Assembly (NCBI GenBank): GCA_035610365.1
Contig: CM069438.1
Location: 34,713,869 to 34,777,868, forward strand
Source: Aquatica leii
Taxonomy: Eukaryota; Arthropoda; Insecta; Coleoptera; Lampyridae
Length of the DNA: 64,000 nucleotides
Direction of reading: 5' to 3'
Below, piece after piece: positions 1 through 9,816 of the stretch. The translations under genes were made by a program, and so were the position numbers. Below the pieces are notes generated by a model. It ran no database searches and was not told where the DNA came from. It saw only the letters and a program-made list of their open reading frames with translations. Numbering within the stretch: the stretch's first letter is position 1; each line of letters opens with the position of its first letter.

Positions 1-31
1 ATAAAGTTTTCTGTTTCTAGAAGTGAAGTTC

Positions 32-344
32 ACTTCACCAGTGGTTTGGTATTTTTTGTTATTTATGATGTTATTGGAATGAAAATTGGCAAAAATGTTT
101 AAAATACAAAGATAAAAGTGTAAAAAAAATAACCACTAACTTTACTTCATTATTTTCAAAATAACGGTCATTTAAATATTCCAAAACAAAATAGCTAAAT
201 ATTTAAATGGCCGCTATTTTGAAAAAAATGAAGTAGTCAGTGGTTATTTTTTTTACATTTTTATCTTTGTATTTTAAACATTTTTGCCAATTTTCATTGC
301 AATAACATCATAAATAACAAAAAATACCAAACCACTGGTGAAGT
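32..344. repeat. Near-perfect hairpin (foldback) repeat
   Basis: Two arms of about 149 bp (32-180 and 198-344) are reverse complements with only a few mismatches, separated by a 17-bp spacer. Outer ends read CTTCACCAGTGG on the left and CCACTGGTGAAG on the right. No coding potential is visible. It looks like a foldback MITE or a recent inverted duplication; no clear target duplication was found because the flanks are themselves GAAGT-rich. Confidence 0.85.
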
Positions 345-511
345 TTAGTGTACACCCGTGATGAAGTATATAAAGTCTTTATATGAAGTAGGTGAAGTAC
401 TAATAAAGTACATGAATTAGCAGTGAAATACATGAAGTATAAGTGAACTACGTGAAGTATACGAAGTATAAGTGAAGTATACGAGGTATTAATGAAGTAT
501 ATATACGTTTG
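345..511. repeat. Degenerate GTGAAGTA/ATGAAGTA tandem repeat
   Basis: This stretch is built from imperfect repeats of roughly GTGAAGTAYATGAAGTA. It abuts the hairpin and contains the insertion site of the hAT element at 520. A related array occurs at 14320-14430. Open frames across it are repeat artefacts. Confidence 0.7.
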
Positions 512-519
512 TATGAACA

Positions 520-1735
520 CATTGGCGGCTGGTGGTCAATCATACAAGAGGGTCATTTAAAAAAAACGCAATGATCGCAAAAAGACTAAAAAACATTCTT
601 ACAGTAACGTGATTTATATTTAAGATCAATTATGTTTAAAATTTAAGATATTCGTCTATAATTACAATTGCCAAAATAATCAATAACAAGCTCATTAAAA
701 TTTACAATGATTTTTCAATGCTTAGCATAGAAATGCAAATCTTTCTTGTCTCATAATATTGCCAATTGCGTAATGTTTTAGTTCTTTTTAACACAGAGAA
801 ACATTGCTCTCTTTCTACTGTAGTCATAGATAAGGTCAATTAATTGATTTATTTAATATATGTATCTATTTTTAGTTTTTACAAACATTTTCATTATGGT
901 CTTTAATTGACCTCAGAAGTGATTTTTACTATTTCTTTTAAATGCTATAAATCCGTAACATTATTTTTACAACATAATGATTAATGCATCATCTGAAAAC
1001 AGTAAACATAAAACACTAAATAACGAATTATACACAAATTCTTTAAAATTACTGTAAACTTCTTTATTTTTAGGTTTACTGGTTGGCCGAATTTGAAATA
1101 AAGGCTGAGGACGAGCTATAATTTAAATTCTAAATGTGTAAACAATTATTAGCTTTATTTTTTAGTATTGTACCACCGTTATCATGAAACAAAAACGATA
1201 AGTTGGCTCTTACAAATGAATATTATCGATTAACTAAGAAAATCGACTGTAAAGTTTGTCATATGTGATAAGAAATTTGCATTCCAGCATCTGTATTTTG
1301 CTTTGATTTTACACACACGTGCTGAGAAGATAACGATAGATGACGTAAGTCATGTAAGCAATGTAAGCATTGCACACAAAGATAATTGCACTAAGTATAA
1401 TTTTTGGAGTAGGCGGTCCGGCTGAAGACCCTGCGAAAACATTTAAACATTTACTTATCTTCTTTTCTAACTCGCATAAAATTGTATTACGTGTGTCTCA
1501 CTCTTTATTCCAATAACTATCATCGTAATATAATGTAAATGCGAACACAAGTACGTGTCAGCCTCGGGTAAATTCGCAAGCTTTTGTATCTGTTGCGTTT
1601 AAATTGACAATTATTTAAACGCTGATAATTTGATTTAAACACAAATTTTCTGTAATTTTAAAGCAAATAAAATACCATTCTTTTTCATTTTTGGAGGGTC
1701 ATTGACCAAATGACCTAATAGAAAAGCAGCCACTG
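520..1735 (+). mobile_element. Non-autonomous hAT transposon, copy 1
   Basis: The element is flanked by a perfect 8-bp direct repeat TATGAACA (512-519 and 1736-1743), the target-duplication length of hAT transposons. Its termini are inverted: the left end begins CATTGGCGGCTGG and the right end finishes GCAGCCACTG. It has no transposase-sized reading frame, so it must be mobilised in trans. It is homologous along its length to 22571-23660, which has its own different 8-bp duplication. Orientation is arbitrary. Confidence 0.92.
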
Positions 1736-1743
1736 TATGAACA

Positions 1744-2490
1744 TATTGTATCTATTGAACTTTAGGGAAAAGATGCAAAATACATTTAAACGAAATACAA
1801 GTACTACATTCCGAAAAAAACGGAACATATTCATTTTAATATTTTATTATGAATTTTCATAATAAGAAATCATATATTTCTTGAATTTTACATTTCAAAA
1901 CATCTGCAGGTCAATACAGTTTTTCACGAAACGAGAGCATTTTACCAAAGCTTAAAAAAAGAAGTTGACTCAATCCTTACAGTTTTTTAATCTCTCTAAA
2001 ATGCAAGATGATCGTAATAAATACTGCAAATTTAAAATGTTTTGTAAAGATCTCTATCAGTTTATCTACTAAAAAATATTAATTCTTCTAACAAAAAAAC
2101 AAAACACCTGGTATGATAAATACAGTTACTGCACTTGTTATGGGGGTACAATTAATAAAATTAAATTAGTTCTTGATTTTAAATAAAGTTCATAAACAAA
2201 TGCCGACTCTGAGACACTTGTTATTGCTTGTTATGATTAGATTAATAAAAAATTAAGATTCATTCACATGATTCTTTTTTCTTTTATACTAGGTAATTCA
2301 AACTGATTTTACTTTCGATTACTCAAGCGTTTACACTTTAGTTCGTAGTTAAAAGATCGCACTGTGCACATGTTGACTAGTTATCATTTAATTCTTTGCC
2401 AGTTTTTTTTATCAAAATTATTATAGAGAAAAAGGTTACGTTATAGAATTTTCTGTACAATAAAAGTGGTTGAACATAAAATCACTGCCA
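1744..2490. other. Non-coding AT-rich stretch
   Basis: No credible gene, RNA or repeat structure was recognised. It is AT-rich with scattered stops in all frames. Confidence 0.5.
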
Positions 2491-2827
2491 TCCATTGCTT
2501 AACTGTCTACATTTTCAAAATGGCGACCATTTAAAAACTTTGACCTTGATTTTCCGGAAAACTGTAGGTACGATATTATTATTCATTATGATTCTCATGA
2601 AAAAATTTACAAGAACCATATTCAAGATTTTTCAAAATTCTTTTTAATTAAGCTATAAAGATTTAAAAACTGATCGCGACGAATAACTTATCTGCCTTCT
2701 TTTTAAACAATCAAGTTGCATTGGTTAGGAACCAAACAAATAATTACAAATAATTGTTGTTTTGTTTAGTTTGTGATAGTTTTTCTGTAATAATGGACGG
2801 TTTTAGTAGAATTTATTATGTTGATAT

Positions 2828-3281
2828 TGAAACGTTCGGGAAATTATTTGCAAATGCAAGAGCCTTCTAGAAGCTGTTATCCATCTTCTAGAAGGTATAC
2901 CGAAAAATAGGGAACACTCCAGAAGGATTTCCTTATGTGTATATATACCGACGGAACAATTCGTAGGTCAGTTATTGCTGGAATGCAAATACAGCAGTGT
3001 TAAGAAGATTATCAAGTGGAAATAAATCGTTAGCACGCGTGTGTCTACATAAATATACCGAGAATAATCGTGTACGTGATTTTTAGTGTAAACAAGTGTG
3101 AAGCTATCAACGGACGTTATCTTATCTTCGTGTAAGTGATATAAATTAGTGCAAGTGTTTTTGTTAAATATTATTAAATTTAATTAGTTCGGTTAATTTA
3201 AAAGTGTACATATTTCTAGAATAAGTCAACGTATTTTTAGTCGTTTAAATAAATTAGTTTTTAATAAATAAATTCGCAACA
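2828..3281 (+). repeat. Solo LTR of the window's first Ty3/gypsy family
   Basis: This 454-bp TG...CA sequence is homologous end to end with the LTRs at 8033-8481 and 13509-13956. It is flanked by the 4-bp duplication ATAT (2824-2827 and 3282-3285). A single LTR with a target duplication is the standard product of recombination between the two LTRs of a full insertion. Removing it and one ATAT restores continuity of the surrounding transposase frame, so it landed in a pre-existing element. Confidence 0.93.
2835..2972 (+). promoter_or_regulatory. LTR promoter: three HSE-like dyads, TATA box, initiator
   Basis: TTCGGGAA (2835-2842), TTCTAGAA (2865-2872) and TTCTAGAA (2886-2893) match the TTCnnGAA arrangement of heat-shock elements. 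A TATA box (about 2938-2948, TGTATATATAC) lies 30 bp upstream of TCAGTT (2968-2973), the arthropod initiator consensus. The same three positions and the TATA-initiator pair occur in the other LTRs. Heat responsiveness is an inference; the motifs are directly visible. Confidence 0.6.
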
Positions 3282-4781
3282 ATATGCATGTAGTATTTAG
3301 CAAAACTTAAAAAAATAGTAGAAGGGCGCAGACGATTTACAGGAAAACATTTTCAGATAGGTGTCCTACTAATAAGTTTTTATCAGTGCATAATCGTTTA
3401 CTTGAAACTGGCAGTATTGAACCACATCGTGCAGGCAACAATACTACAAGAACGCCAGCCTTTGAGAAAGAAATTTTAGATCGCGTAGAGGATAGTCCAC
3501 TAGATGATTAAGAAGAAGTGAGTTGTGGTCATATAACCGTTTGGAAAGTTTTGCACGAGCAACTATTACACCCGTATCTACAAAAGTGGAAGAATTATTA
3601 TCAGATGATTATCCACGTAGAGTGAACTACTGCCGTTGGTTACTAAGGCGACTTTGTCTCTAGCTAGTTTTACACAGAACGATACTTTTCACTATCGAAG
3701 TGACGTTCACAAGAGAAGGTATTTTTAATAGAAGAAATTCTCACGTTGGGACCGAAGAAAATCACTCAATGCAGATTTCCCACTACTAAAGTGGATTTTC
3801 CATAAATGCATGGGCTGAAGTAGTAGGTGAATATGTCATAGGTGCTTTCATATTCCCAGATCGATTGAATAGCGAAAACTATAGACTATTCTTAGGAAAC
3901 AGGCTGGTTGAACTGCTTGAAGCCCTTAGATGTAAGAATTAGAATGTGGTTTCAACATGATGGAGCCCCCTGTCATTTCAACAGACAAGTTAGAACATGT
4001 CTTAGTGAAATGTTTCCAAATAAATGGATTGGCAGAGGAGGCCCAATAAATTGGTCAGCGAGATCCCCAGATTTAAATCCTTTATATTTCTATTTTGGAA
4101 ACGTATGAAATTCTTAGTGTATAAACACCAGTTCGGTGGAAGATCTAGTCGATCGTGTGATCGCACTAGGTCACGAAGTAAAAGAAAGCCCGATATTCCA
4201 ATTAAAGTAACCGAGAAAAATGTTAAGCGTTGTCCAATGCATCTTCGCAAATTTCACAATTTCAACATTTATTATAAAATTTAAAAAAACATGAACTATT
4301 TGTAACCATTTGCTTTGTTTTTAACCAACGTGAAAAATTGTAATTTTTTTTATGAAATTCTTTATGAATACTTTGAAAATCCATCTTGCAGTTTACCAGA
4401 AAATCAAGGTCAAAGTTTTAAAATAGTTGCCATTTTGAAAATAAACAAGAAAGAATAAAAAATCATACAAAAGTTGTACAATAATGTAAAAAAGTTCCTC
4501 AAAACTTTAGATAAAAATAGTAAAAAAATTTAAAAGAACGCAAGCAAAAATAGATAATATTAAATGCCTCGAAAACGAAGTCTAAAAGTTAGAAAGGAAA
4601 TAATTATTAGTTTTAACGGGATCTGAAACTTGCTGTTTTTTGTCTACTCTGAGTGGATACACCCTGTATAATTAATTTGCTTGATATCAATGGCTTCAAC
4701 AACATTAATATCTTTAATAAAATAACAGTGGATGATTTGAAGCAAATTGAAGTTTTTACGAAAGAAACAATGCTAGATATA

Positions 4782-7317
4782 GGGAGATTTGGTTAAAACG
4801 GCCCAACTGGGTAAAATGGACCTATCAAATTTTTCACGTGCCTTATACAAATACTCAATTTTGCATAAATAACTACTTTTAATACCACTACTGCCATCTA
4901 TTAAACAAGTTCTGAAGGTGTGCGCCGCGCGAAAAGTGGCACGAAGAGTTCATGTATCATAACCTATGAAACAGTGTGTATGGTTGTAACTTTTGTGTGT
5001 TGCAAAATTGTGCGTAAAGGCTGTTTAAATTAAGGTAAGAGTAAAGTGGTTGTATGATCTTTAAAGCTGATCTCTTTCTGCATGTTTTTATGCTGTTACC
5101 ATTGCTTTTAATAAAGGGAATGTCTACATAAATATTAATTTGAAATTTTGTTGTTGTGCGGGGTAAAATGGTCCCTCGTAATTGAGGTAAAATGGTTCCG
5201 GAATCCATTTTACCTCAATTTTTAGTTGTCAATAGATTTTTCATGGTACCTAATCTAATTTAATAATTTCCTTCTTACAGAATGGTTAGGAACTACCAAC
5301 GCAAAACCACAAGGCAGCAGTGGAGTGCAGAGTCAATGCAACCCGCTCTCCAAGACATTTTTAACGGCATGCCTTTCAAAAGAGCTGCTAGAATTTATAA
5401 TTTAACACTAACTACTTTGAAAAGAAGAGCAAAAAATCACAATAAAGTGGCAACAAGACATAAAAAATTTTTAGGCAGATTCAATACAACATTACCCCAA
5501 GAATTGGAAACTTATCTGAAGGACTATGTGTTACAGATGGAGAACCGATTATTTGGTTTAACAAAGAAAAATGTTTGCGCCATGGGTTACGAGCTTGCGA
5601 AGAGGAATGGCATTAACCACAGGTTTTCAAAAGGCAAGAAAGCAGCAAGAACGGCTTGGTTTAAAGGTTTCTTGAAGAGAAATACTGAAATCTCATTCAG
5701 AACTCCTGAGGCCACTTCAGCTGCCAGAGCAAGAGGTTTTAATAAAAAAGCAGTAGGAAATTTTTTTAAACTTCTGAATGAAACAGTAACCAAAAATAAT
5801 ATTAATCCACCAAGAATGTACAATATGGATGAGTCTGGTATCCAGACGGTTCCGAGTAAACTACCAAAAATTTTGGCACATAAAGGGCGCAAACAGGTCG
5901 GTTTTCTAACGAGTGCTGGTCTATTTATTCCCCCAGCAATAATATTTCCTCGGTAAAGAAGAAATGAATTATTATATCAAGGTCTTCCTTATGGAACACT
6001 TTGTCTTTATAATGAATCTGTCTATATGAAATCCGATACCTTTGCCAAATTTCTGCATCACTTTAAACAACACACATCGTGTTCAGTTGAGAATAAGGTC
6101 ATTTTGTTACTTTGTTACTAGCCATAAGTCCCTTCAAGCAATAGAATATTGTAGAGATAATGGCATTATAATGTTGTGCTTTCCCCCGCACTGCACACAT
6201 GAGTTGCAGCCATTAGACATGACAGTGTTTTCTCCTTTAATGGCGTATTTCAATGAAGAAGTATTTCTGTGGTTAAAATCGAATCCCGGAAAAGTAGTCA
6301 GCCTCTATAACATTTCTAGTTTATTTGGAAAAGCTTATAGAAGAGCAGCCACTCTCAATAATGGACTGAGTGGTTTTGAAAGTACGGGAATCTTACCCTT
6401 TAATCCAAATATATTCCCAGATTGGAAATACAAACCATCTAGCACAACAGATCGTCCCCTCGTGGGCGATAATATCGATGTCCGATATCAGCGTGAACAA
6501 AAAACTCCTTCTCCATTGCCACGCAAACTCCGTTTGGAAAAAGAAAAAGAAAAGCAAGTAGCGAATTTTCATCTGATTAAGAAAGGGAAAGGGAGGCAAG
6601 TGGAGGATCTTCAGATGAAGTCAGTCTTTTTTCGGATAATGGGGAGGATTTACCCATGAAAATTTTTTCCCCAATCTCTGATGTTGTCGCTAAAGACCCC
6701 AAAGATTTCGAACTCCGACCTTTGGTAACTCCTTTCGACATATCGCCACCACCTGTAGCACCCCCCCAAACTAAAAGTACAAAACCTTCCCAAGGCGCGA
6801 CAGTTTTCACTTCCACGCCAAACTACCTTGTGATAAAAGAAAAATTAAAGCTATCTAAGCCACCCTCCAAGGCAGCTAAAAAAGCTGTAACAAAAAACGT
6901 GTTTTCAACAAACAATAGAAAAAAGAAAGCAAGTGTTCAGGAAGCCAACACTGCCTGCATGTTTTGTGAGGAATTGTTTAAAGAATCTAGGTCGAAAGAG
7001 GTGTGGATTCAATGCCATTTACAGAAAGTGTACATCTGTGATTTTTGCAAGTGAACCTTTGTTTTTAAAGTAAGGACCATTTTACCTACACACAGAATTT
7101 ATTTTACACCAACAGTGAGGTAAAATGGTCTTTTTGGAGGTTTTTAAGGAAATATTATTTTCTTCTTTGTATTTATTATTTTGAAAAAAAATTATGTTTT
7201 GAAATATGTGTTAATATGGGCTTTATGTTGTTTTAGTAAACTGTATTCAATTATTTTGGATTTTCATTATTTTTCGCCCACTTTACTGTTAAAGGAACCA
7301 TTTTGCCCCACACTCCC
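4782..7317 (+). mobile_element. pogo/Tigger-type DNA transposon (degenerate)
   Basis: The element lies between TA dinucleotides (4780-4781 and 7318-7319), as for Tc1/mariner/pogo insertions. Ends are imperfect inverted repeats starting GGGAGATTTGG on the left and, reversed, GGGAGTGTGGGG on the right. A motif GGTAAAATGGNCC recurs at 4810, 5162, 5186, 5205 (reversed), 7074 (reversed), 7119 and about 7295 (reversed), confined to the two flanks of the coding region; these look like subterminal transposase-binding sites. Confidence 0.85.
5282..7054 (+). pseudogene. pogo-family transposase (HTH_psq/CENP-B-like plus DDE_1), broken
   Basis: The first segment (5282-5956) has a psq-type helix-turn-helix in its first 60 residues (QDIFNGMPFKRAARIYNL), a second DNA-binding region, and the DDE_1 motif YNMDESG (about 5818-5838) with the first catalytic Asp. 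A TAA at 5954-5956 ends it. The core resumes around 6120 with SHKSLQAIEYC, FPPHCTHELQPLDMTV (third catalytic region) and GILPFNPN. The second catalytic Asp, expected just before SHKS, is not readable because of a frameshift at about 6090-6120. A third frameshift near 6600 leads to a C-terminal part (6656-7054) ending in Cys pairs, CMFCEELF and CDFCK, like the zinc-binding tail of some Tigger proteins. Inactive as it stands. Confidence 0.85.
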
Positions 7318-7319
7318 TA

Positions 7320-7890
7320 ATTTGTGACGACAAAAAAAATTTGTTCTGAGAATTTGTAAGAATTGGCTGACTTCAAACAATTTGCCAGTTCCACGAATTT
7401 CAAAACTACGAACTGTCACCAATGCATTGAACTGAATGGTCACGGTTTGATTATATTAATAAGAATTTTTCGTGAGGATTTAATTTTCTATTCCAATCTT
7501 TGTTCCATAGATTTGGAGTAGTCTAGCTTGTGAAAAATTATTTCGTAGTACACGTTCCATGACTACTATCCATTCTACAATTCGAAATTTCAGTATACTG
7601 GATATTAGTTCTCCAAATTATCACCGTTGATCTACAAAATAAGTTACACTTTCCAAGAGAAACATCTAGATTAGGTGCATCATAAAAGCATTTCCGATTA
7701 CGATATCGATGAAACTGTACATAAGGCCACAGAACTAGCAAAATAATTTAGGAATGATTTTAGTGTGGTTCTTTTTAGAAAACAAAAACAGGATTAGCTG
7801 TGATCGACTACTTCAGATTAGAGACACAACAGATTGCTATATGGTAACGAAAAATACTGTTCACTTTATTATGATAATGATAATAGGTAT
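7320..7890. other. Unassigned sequence
   Basis: No convincing gene. Some frames give short open stretches, but none resembles a family I recognise. It is continuous with sequence at about 4680-4779 once the pogo element is removed. Confidence 0.4.
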
Positions 7891-7891
7891 A

Positions 7892-8011
7892 TACGACGGG
7901 TTGATCACTGACTTAAATTTGGTACACCATATTTAAAATAATAACCAATATTTACTACATTTACCAATCGCGGTACACCATATTTACTAGGTGATCAACC
8001 CTTCGGGTATA
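7892..8011. repeat. Small imperfect inverted-repeat element
   Basis: GGGTTGATCAC (7899-7909) and GTGATCAACCC (7991-8001) are inverted. TGGTACACCATA and the GGTACACCATA on the other side are present in the same orientation within the 120-bp unit. This could be a tiny MITE. It lies immediately upstream of the gypsy element. Confidence 0.5.
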
Positions 8012-8032
8012 TAAGATGCATAACGAACATAT

Positions 8033-8481
8033 TGAAACGTTCGAGAAGTTATTCGCAAATTCAAGAGCCTTCTCAAAGTTGTTATCCATCTTCTAGAACG
8101 TATACCGAAAGATATGGAACACTCGAGAAGGATTTCCAAAATGTGTATATATACGGAACAAAAAAATCGTAGGTCAGTTATTTCAGTAATGCGAAGACAG
8201 CAGTGTTAAGAAGATTATTCAAGTCTAAATAAATAAGTCGTTAACGCGTGTTATAAATAAATCTACGAAGTACGTGAGTTTAGTGTAAACAAGTGTGTGA
8301 AGTTATCCGCGGACTTTATCTTATCTTCGTCTAAGTGATAGAAGTTATACTGTAAGTGTTTAATTAAATATGCTTAGATTAATTAATTCGGTTAATTTAA
8401 AAGTGTACATATTTTTAGTATAAGTAAAAAATTATTGTTAATAGTTTAAATAAATTAGTTTTAATAATAAAATTCGTTACA
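8033..8481 (+). repeat. 5' LTR of gypsy copy 1
   Basis: Starts TGAAACGTTC and ends TTCGTTACA. It contains TTCGAGAA (8040-8047) and TTCTAGAA (8091-8098), a TATA box near 8145-8153 and TCAGT at 8174-8178, which would mark the transcription start and the U3/R border. The dyad at the middle position is degraded (TTCTCAAA). AATAAA hexamers downstream (for example near 8227 and 8452) could serve polyadenylation. Confidence 0.95.
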
Positions 8482-8483
8482 AA

Positions 8484-8500
8484 TTGGCGTCAGTGTGGGG
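8484..8500 (+). other. Primer-binding site
   Basis: TTGGCGTCAGTGTGGGG starts 2 bp after the LTR, the usual position of the tRNA primer-binding site of LTR retrotransposons. The TGGCG start is common in gypsy-type elements. The cognate tRNA was not determined. Confidence 0.65.
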
Positions 8501-8814
8501 TATCGTTCGCGAATTTTAGTGTAAATATCATTAAGAAATATCGCTTCTTTAATAAAAACATTAATTGCGTAAATAACTGTTAAGTTCGCAATACGCATGT
8601 TTATTTATAAAGTGTAATCATAGCTAAATTCGTTTATGTTTATTAAACATTTTCTTTTAACAAGTGCGTGATCGCGATATTAATTAAATTCGTTTCCGTA
8701 CACTAGTGGTTTAATATTAACAAGTGGATCGTTATTAAAATTTTGTGTTATACAAAAACTGCATTTTAAAAAGCAGTGTATTTAAACTTTATATTCGTGT
8801 TATATTTAAATTTA

Positions 8815-9257
8815 TGCCGGTGACGCGTTTGCAAGCAGTTAAAATCGATTCAAAAATATTTGAAATTCTCGAATCGATGAATAAAAATATCAAAAAAAAA
8901 CTGTTCGAAAATTCTCAGAAGATGGAAGAAAATTCTAGAAAAATGGAAGACAATTCGCAGAAAATAGAAAAAAAGTTTTACAAAAATTCTCAAAAAATTG
9001 AGTAAAAACTGTCGAAAAATTCCAGAAAAATGGAAAAAAATTCATGAAAAATAGAAGAAAAACTTTCCGAACATTCTCAAAAAATGGAGAAACGTTCTAG
9101 AAGTTTAAAAGAAAAAATACGAACGAGCATACAAAATCAAATCAAAATTGTTCAAGAAGAAACTCAAGCAGACATGTTAAATTTAAGAGAAGAAGTATGC
9201 AAAGTTCTGGAAAACAGAAAACAATCTATGAATGAGAATGAGCGTCCAAAAAACTAG
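8815..9257 (+). pseudogene. gag remnant, N-terminal coiled-coil part only
   Basis: The frame begins MPVTRLQAVKIDSKIFEI and continues into a heptad-like repeat of N-S-x-K-M/I-E-x, predicted to form a coiled coil. It stops at 9003-9005 (TAA) and again around 9044, but the same frame continues as recognisable repeat to about 9257. No capsid homology and no CCHC knuckle follow before the protease frame 15 bp later, so a large internal deletion has removed them. The reversed copy at 36670-41774 retains the part missing here. Confidence 0.75.
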
Positions 9258-9271
9258 AACAGGTCGACCAA

Positions 9272-9793
9272 ATGGGGCGAAAGTCGACCTCAACGAGCCA
9301 TGCCCCGGAGATTACCATTCAAATGGCGTCGCCTAGAGAGCAATTGCATAGCATTTATCTCGATGGCAAGATCAATGGAAGAAGTGTTCAGTTACTGGTT
9401 GACACTGGAGCGACGAAGACCATCATTCGTCCTGACATGTTATTGCAAAACGAGAAGACATCACCAGTAACAGTACGACTTCGAACGGTGACGGGCGAAG
9501 AAATACCTACTCACGGACAAGTCAAAGTAACCATTGGTTTGGGAAATGAAGTACTCGACCATCAAGTACTGGTAGCCGACATCACGAAAGAAGTTATCCT
9601 GGGAATGGACGTGATAAAAAAGTATGGGTTTCATTTGGATATGAAGAACGATGTCCTGAAGATCGACAAAGAAAAAATTCTTTTTCATTCGTCAGAGAAG
9701 GCAGCCGTGCGAGTCTTATTGAGTGAAGACGTGATTCTGCTTGCAAGGAAGAAAAGTGTGGTGATGGCACGCCTGGACGGAAATCTCCGGTAG
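9272..9793 (+). CDS. Retropepsin-like aspartic protease region of gypsy copy 1
   Basis: A 173-codon open frame contains LLVDTGATKTIIRP (about residues 42-55) with the DTGA active site, and EVILGMDVIKKYGFHLD (about 108-124), matching the ILGxD flap-side motif of retroviral-type proteases. Such enzymes dimerise and cleave the gag-pol polyprotein. The initiator ATG shown is only the first Met of the frame; natively this would be part of a polyprotein. It ends at TAG 9791-9793, 23 bp before the next pol frame. Confidence 0.85.
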   Translation: MGRKSTSTSHAPEITIQMASPREQLHSIYLDGKINGRSVQLLVDTGATKTIIRPDMLLQNEKTSPVTVRLRTVTGEEIPTHGQVKVTIGLGNEVLDHQVLVADITKEVILGMDVIKKYGFHLDMKNDVLKIDKEKILFHSSEKAAVRVLLSEDVILLARKKSVVMARLDGNLR

Positions 9794-9816
9794 GCTACAT
9801 ACGCGCAATTGAACCA

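Larger units (their letters stand above)
2793..4283 (+). pseudogene. Degenerate DDE transposase, split by a solo LTR
   Basis: The reading starts at ATG 2793, is cut at 2827 by a solo LTR, and resumes at 3282 or 3286. The N-terminal part has the pattern of the DUF4817 helix-turn-helix of insect transposases (RCPTNKFLSVHNRLLETGS at about 3358-3414). The C-terminal part has the conserved core WFQHDGAPCHFN (about 3942-3977) and WSARSPDLNPL (about 4053-4085), which carries the second catalytic Asp region of these enzymes. Stops after about 3507 and 3665 and frame changes near 3930 and 4085 break it. Family known from sequence memory; no activity is expected. Confidence 0.8.
2496..4450 (+). mobile_element. 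DDE transposon of the insect DUF4817/DDE_3 (mariner-like) type
   Basis: The ends share an imperfect inverted repeat: ATTTTCAAAATGGCGACC near 2511 matches the reverse complement of the stretch near 4425-4442, and both continue into ACTTTGACCTTGATTTT. Between them lies a degenerate transposase with an N-terminal helix-turn-helix region and a DDE core. True outer ends are uncertain: the stretch to about 4675, which ends in TACACCCTGTATA, resembles a transposon terminus and could be the real right end. A solo gypsy LTR sits inside. Confidence 0.6.

Noticed and set aside
308-520. 70-codon minus-strand frame
   Set aside because: Generated by the GAAGTA tandem repeat.
4680-7480. Possible host reading frame interrupted by the pogo element
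   Set aside because: Joining the flanks gives a short ORF-like stretch (TVDDLKQIEVFTKETMLD) but several in-frame stops follow and no family was recognised.
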